From contig CANFST010000007.1 in the NCBI GenBank assembly GCA_947449695.1, positions 1 through 64,000 on the forward strand: DNA of 64,000 nucleotides. The letters are read 5' to 3'. How positions within the stretch are numbered: position 1 is the stretch's first letter; every line of letters starts with the position of its first letter. Shown here piece after piece: positions 60,201 to 64,000 of this stretch. Made by a program: the position numbers and the translations under genes. The notes beneath the pieces are model-generated. The model ran no database searches. It was not told the DNA's origin and saw nothing but the letters and a program-made list of their open reading frames with translations. Source of the DNA: Chitinophagales bacterium (lineage in GTDB: Bacteria > Bacteroidota > Bacteroidia > Chitinophagales > CAIODY01).

Positions 60201-62534
60201 TTATAATTTATACACAAACTGCATCGTAAAGCTTCTTACTGGAGCTATTTCACCAGGGCGTTCGGTGTATTCAAAGTTCAGCATATTTTTTACAATAAAT
60301 GCTAAGCTGGCATTTTTGTTCAATTGATATTGCAATCTTACATCAATAATCCAAATATCCTTATGCCCCCATTTTTTTATATAATCATTGATGGAAGGAA
60401 AAAGAAAAGTAAAAGCTTGGTCAATATTCACAACATAAGTGTTGTAGCGCACATAACTACCGAAAGTAAATTTTTTCCATTTCACTTCTGCATCAGTTTT
60501 CCAAGAAGTGGTATATCGATATTTCAAAACATTATTTAGAGTGTCAGAATATTGTAATCGTCTTTTAATTCTGTTCATGGTATCAAACGCTAAATCTTGA
60601 GGTAGAATGTAAGTAAAGCCTGAATGTAAAGAAACCTCTACTCTATTGATTTTTCGTTGTGCAAACACAGCAATATCAATACCTTTAATTAAAGTATTGG
60701 CAATATTTCTGGATTGAAAACCTGGATTGAAAGGCAACTTTGGTGTTGGAAAATTATCAAAAGTAAACTCCATCATGTTATTGTAACGAGTATAAAAACC
60801 AGCTATATCAAGCATTCCAATCATTTTTCCCATCATAAAATTTTGCTTCACTCCAACTTCTGCATTCCATCCTGTTTCAGGTTTAAGAAGTGTGTTGGGA
60901 AAAACATTAACCCCCGAGACATAAGTATTTACATACTTTTCAGCGATGGTTGGAAAGCGATAACCCATGCCGTAAGATGCTCGTAAAAAAGTTGCTTTTG
61001 CTAATTGATAATTCAATCCAATTCTTCCTAATGGTTTAGTAATTGCCTTTACAGTATCAACTCTGTAAAATTCATATCTGCCGCCTGCTGCCAACCATAA
61101 TCGATTGCCAATCTTTTTTTCGCCTTGTAAATAATAAGCAACATTATTTGCGGTGTGATTACCAAATAATTGCGATTGCACATCTGAATAATTTACCACT
61201 GCGCCCATTGTGATGTTCAATTGATGAGCAAACATTTTTTGTACTTGTAATTCACTGTAATAAAGCTTAGCGTTAGAATTTTGATTGGTATTGTTTTCGT
61301 TATTCATGTTGAAAAAACGGTTGCGAAAATTTATTTTCAAACCCGATTTATCGTTGTAAGAAATATAGGGGTCAATTGTATATCTATAAGTTTTTGAAAA
61401 ACTCAAACTAGTTGAAGGCGTATCAATGCCACCTCGTGGAGTTAAATAAGCAATGCTGTCCTTATGCCAAATTCCATTAACTACTTTATCAACGCCCCAC
61501 ACGAAAAAATTAGAGCCTTGTGCTTTTTGTGCATTAACATTTAGCCCAATACTCAATCCATCAATGTGCTTGAAATGATAGCGCAGATTAGCATTCACCC
61601 TACCACGGGTATTATAATTGCCTTGCAAATAACTATCATCGGTGTAATAATTACCACCAATAACTAAATCCAATTGTTTGATTTTTTGACTGTGAAAAAA
61701 ATTAGCACCGTGAAATTTTTGTACATTATTTCCTGTCCACTTTTCATAAATATTTTTTGGTGAATCATAAATTCCTTGTTGAATAACAATATTTGTTTGT
61801 GGAGTATTTCTTGGAAATGCAGTTCTGAAATTTATCACCCCATTCAAAGCCGATGAGCCGTACAAAGCACTAGATGCGCCTTTCAGCACTTCTACTTGTT
61901 CGCAATTTTCAATTGGCAAAAAATCCCACTTCACATCGCCAGCATCAGCTGTGAGCATGGGCATATCATCTACCATTACCAATACACGGCTACCTGCGCC
62001 ATAACTCCAACCGCTGCCACCTCTTATGTTCGGCTGCCCATCTACCACATCCACACCTGGAATTCTTTTCAGCATATCGTCCATCTGTGTGATGCCAGCA
62101 TCCTGAATTTGTTTTGGCTTTACCACTTCGATAGAAACAGTTTCTTCGTTCAATCGTTTTTCAAACTTGCTGCCGCTAATGGTTACAGCATTTAATTCGT
62201 GCGAAATGGGCAATAGATAAATGGTATCCATCATCACAATATCAAGATTAGAGAAAGATGAAACTGGAATCTTTTTAAACGATTTTTTGTAGCCGAAATA
62301 ATTAAATTCCATAACAAAATCGGTAGTTACATAATGACTGATTTCATAAGTAAAATCGCCATTGTTATTGGTTGAACCAATTGGCTTACCATCTATTAAA
62401 ACAATTACACCTTGCAAACTTTGTTGTGTAGCCGAATCCTTTACCACAGCCTTATACAACGAATTTGCAACCACTGAAAAATTAATTTGCAAAAGAAATA
62501 GAATTACAAAAAAAGAAAGTATTTTTTTTGCCAT
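60201..62534 (-). CDS. TonB-dependent outer-membrane receptor
   Basis: I start at 62534 (MAKKILSFFVILFLLQINFS). The 777-residue protein has a signal peptide, a carboxypeptidase-regulatory-like domain (about 25-110), a plug domain (MDDMLKRIPGVDVVDGQPNI, IRGGSGWSYGAGSRVLVMVD) and a 22-strand-type barrel with YGMGYRFPTIAEKYV and the terminal VRSFTMQFVYKL. It likely imports a metal chelate, vitamin or similar ligand using TonB energy. No SusD partner is adjacent, so a SusC glycan role is unlikely. Confidence 0.93.
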   Translation of the reverse strand: MAKKILSFFVILFLLQINFSVVANSLYKAVVKDSATQQSLQGVIVLIDGKPIGSTNNNGDFTYEISHYVTTDFVMEFNYFGYKKSFKKIPVSSFSNLDIVMMDTIYLLPISHELNAVTISGSKFEKRLNEETVSIEVVKPKQIQDAGITQMDDMLKRIPGVDVVDGQPNIRGGSGWSYGAGSRVLVMVDDMPMLTADAGDVKWDFLPIENCEQVEVLKGASSALYGSSALNGVINFRTAFPRNTPQTNIVIQQGIYDSPKNIYEKWTGNNVQKFHGANFFHSQKIKQLDLVIGGNYYTDDSYLQGNYNTRGRVNANLRYHFKHIDGLSIGLNVNAQKAQGSNFFVWGVDKVVNGIWHKDSIAYLTPRGGIDTPSTSLSFSKTYRYTIDPYISYNDKSGLKINFRNRFFNMNNENNTNQNSNAKLYYSELQVQKMFAHQLNITMGAVVNYSDVQSQLFGNHTANNVAYYLQGEKKIGNRLWLAAGGRYEFYRVDTVKAITKPLGRIGLNYQLAKATFLRASYGMGYRFPTIAEKYVNTYVSGVNVFPNTLLKPETGWNAEVGVKQNFMMGKMIGMLDIAGFYTRYNNMMEFTFDNFPTPKLPFNPGFQSRNIANTLIKGIDIAVFAQRKINRVEVSLHSGFTYILPQDLAFDTMNRIKRRLQYSDTLNNVLKYRYTTSWKTDAEVKWKKFTFGSYVRYNTYVVNIDQAFTFLFPSINDYIKKWGHKDIWIIDVRLQYQLNKNASLAFIVKNMLNFEYTERPGEIAPVRSFTMQFVYKL

Positions 62535-62622
62535 GCTGATATTTTTTTGATTTTCTAAAGATATTGTTTTCAAAATTTCTGTGAAAAATAATTTTACATT
62601 TACACTTCAAACAATTATCAAA

Positions 62623-63444
62623 ATGAAAAAAATAATTTACACTCTACTATTTATTTCCATTTCCTATCAATTTGGATTTGCACAATGCATTCCACATTCT
62701 TACACTGGCAATCATGGCTGGATATTGCCTGATAGTTCACAATTTCCGCATGCCGTAAAAAACCAAGCGTTTAATACCAATATCCAAATTCAAGTCGCAC
62801 ATGATACCACTGGGACTTTCCAAGTACCTGTTTTAGGTGCTACAGCAGGAACTTTTGTTTTCGACTCTATTACGATTCATGGTGTAACTACACAACCACT
62901 ATTACCAAATGCAATTGGCATTCAATACACCTGCAATCCTGCTAATTGTAGTTTCCCAGGCGCAAGCAATGGTTGTATTAATGTAATTGTACCGTCAGCT
63001 GGATTAACTAAAGTTGGTACTTACCGCATTATTGTAACTGCTGTGGGCAAAGGAACTTTTACACCAACTCAATTGCCAATTCCATCACCACAAACTATCA
63101 CACAAGTGGTTGATTGGTACAAAATAATTGTTGACTCAACAGGTGGAACTTCATTAGTTGAAAACTTAAATGATTTCAACTTTAATGAATTTAACTTTTT
63201 GAATCTAAGGCCAAACCCTGCAAATGATTTAGCCTCTATTGAGTTTTATTCACCTAAATCAACTTTAATTAAAATGTATGTAATGGATATGATTGGAAGA
63301 AATATTTTCAGCGACGAATGGAATACAAAAAATGGAATAAATAAAAATGAATTAAATATAACAGGTTTAGCTAATGGGATTTATTTGGTGAGTTTTAATT
63401 TTGAAGGAAGAAATTTTAGCAAAAAATTAATTGTGCAACATTAG
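62623..63444 (+). CDS. Secreted protein with T9SS type A sorting domain
   Basis: I start at 62623 (MKKIIYTLLFISISYQFGFA), which opens a signal peptide. The 273-residue protein has an unclassified beta-rich N-terminal region with two cysteine pairs (CIPHSYTGNHGWILPDSS, YTCNPANCSFPGASNGC) and a C-terminal type A domain (LRPNPANDLASIEFYS ... LANGIYLVSFNFEG, FSKKLIVQH). It is exported by the T9SS and probably surface-attached. It diverges from the TonB receptor, with 88 bp between starts. Confidence 0.85.
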   Translation: MKKIIYTLLFISISYQFGFAQCIPHSYTGNHGWILPDSSQFPHAVKNQAFNTNIQIQVAHDTTGTFQVPVLGATAGTFVFDSITIHGVTTQPLLPNAIGIQYTCNPANCSFPGASNGCINVIVPSAGLTKVGTYRIIVTAVGKGTFTPTQLPIPSPQTITQVVDWYKIIVDSTGGTSLVENLNDFNFNEFNFLNLRPNPANDLASIEFYSPKSTLIKMYVMDMIGRNIFSDEWNTKNGINKNELNITGLANGIYLVSFNFEGRNFSKKLIVQH

Positions 63445-63467
63445 TTGAACACTTATAAATACTGATG

Positions 63468-63504
63468 AAAAGGATAATCGCTAATAAATGTGGTTATCCT
63501 TTTT
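63468..63504. terminator. Terminator between convergent genes
   Basis: AAAAGGATAA pairs with TTATCCTTTT around a 16-base loop, after the T9SS protein stop (63444) and before the stop of the minus-strand permease gene (63507). It can serve both. Confidence 0.85.
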
Positions 63505-63506
63505 AT

Positions 63507-64000
63507 TTATTCAAACCTTATCGCTTTTATTGGTCGGATATAATTAATCACAAAAGCTGGCAACCACAAACTCAACAATACCACAGCAATAAAACCAATA
63601 TTAATAACGCCAATAATTGTCCAGTTAAAATCAATGGCTACTTCACTGATGTAATAAGTTTCTTCAGGCAGTTTGATGATTTTGAAATAATATTGTAAAG
63701 CGCAGATGCTTAATCCTACTGCATTTCCCCACAACATTGCCAGCACTAAAATTCTTCTGGAAAGCGATAAGAAAATTAGTTTGATGTCGAAAGGTTGCAT
63801 ACCCAAAGTTTTTAAAATGCCAATCATTTGAGTGCGTTCTAAAATCAAAATCAAGAAACAAGTAATCACATTTATCAAAGCGACTACTGTCATTAAAATG
63901 ATGATGATTCGTTCCGTCATATCTTGTAAATTCAACCAATCAAATAATGTTGGGAACAATTGATAAATAGTTTGTGAAGCAAAATTTAAAGGCAAAATAT
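63507..64000 (-). CDS. FtsX-type permease, C-terminal part (5' end beyond window)
   Basis: About 164 codons are visible, running in from the right edge. The sequence has three or four helices and the FtsX C-terminal pattern MTVVALINVITCFLILILER, TQMIGILKTLGMQPFDIKLIF, ending in the short PIKAIRFE tail that is typical of LolC/LolE-like permeases. These work with an ATPase to release or export lipoproteins. The ATPase and the periplasmic domain are outside the window, so LolE versus MacB type is not decided. Confidence 0.85.
   Translation of the reverse strand, partial: ILPLNFASQTIYQLFPTLFDWLNLQDMTERIIIILMTVVALINVITCFLILILERTQMIGILKTLGMQPFDIKLIFLSLSRRILVLAMLWGNAVGLSICALQYYFKIIKLPEETYYISEVAIDFNWTIIGVINIGFIAVVLLSLWLPAFVINYIRPIKAIRFE

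Noticed and set aside
1-64000. tRNA, rRNA, prophage or conjugative element genes
   Set aside because: I looked for cloverleaf arms, rRNA stretches, integrase, relaxase and phage structural genes and found none.

Overview
The window is AT-rich chromosomal DNA from a member of the Bacteroidota, most likely the Chitinophagales/Sphingobacteria side of the phylum. The evidence is a complete type IX secretion core (porP/sprF-like, gldK, gldL, gldM, gldN), several cargo proteins with T9SS C-terminal domains, a moxR-bat operon, families typical of the phylum (DUF3078, DUF2480, DUF5777), and promoters of the Bacteroidetes type (TTTG, about 19 bases, TAnnTTTG). No rRNA, tRNA or CRISPR array was seen.

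Layout. 1-1.2 kb: the 5' part of thiL, divergent from a HIT hydrolase gene. 1.2-9.9 kb: a minus-strand operon moxR, DUF58, BatD-like, batA, fused batB-batC, batD, batE. 10-13.8 kb: DUF3078 barrel, mscL and an S9 peptidase. 13.8-17.1 kb: a 3-kb module bounded by two 183-bp direct repeats that differ at 2 positions; it holds a Crp/Fnr regulator, a tightly overlapping DUF2892-rhodanese-rhodanese-DUF2892-thioredoxin operon and a RelE/ParE-type toxin-antitoxin pair. 17.1-18.7 kb: two small genes (DUF3267 peptidase-like, DUF2199), each enclosed by its own matched inverted repeats, with an attC-like structure between them, as in integron cassettes but with no integrase in view. 18.9-19.7 kb: an amber-interrupted gene of an uncharacterised family preceded by six 21-bp repeats. 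20-22.6 kb: tcdA, a zinc-ribbon coiled-coil protein and a NIF3-family protein. 22.7-28.7 kb: the T9SS core. 28.8-34.8 kb: hppD, ctaA, an ArsR-type regulator, a polytopic membrane protein, a GT2 and a methyltransferase. About 34.9-35.0 kb: a candidate small RNA. 35-41.3 kb: a CHU_C-type surface protein, DUF2480, PpiD-like foldase and pdxA. 41.4-44.8 kb: an exported redox cluster (DUF5777, YceI, haem-motif lipoprotein, choice-of-anchor V protein, Rieske protein). 45-47.4 kb: a GT4 and an Omp85-like protein. 47.5-51.5 kb: the intact paralog of the 19-kb gene, again preceded by a 21-bp-periodic array, then a KAP NTPase. 51.6-55.6 kb: a membrane protein, a serine hydrolase between a LuxR gene and a remnant of its 3' end, and an OprB-like porin. 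55.6-59.1 kb: two S41 proteases in tandem. 59.3-64 kb: an unknown secreted protein, a TonB-dependent receptor, a T9SS cargo protein and the 3' end of an FtsX-type permease gene.

Most of the window is ordinary envelope, secretion and core metabolism. The parts that deserve attention are the two loci pairing a 21-bp-period repeat array with one protein family, the cassette-like units beside the 183-bp repeat, the repeat-bounded redox/toxin-antitoxin module, and the candidate structured RNAs. All functional calls come from motif and family recognition by eye; no database search was run.
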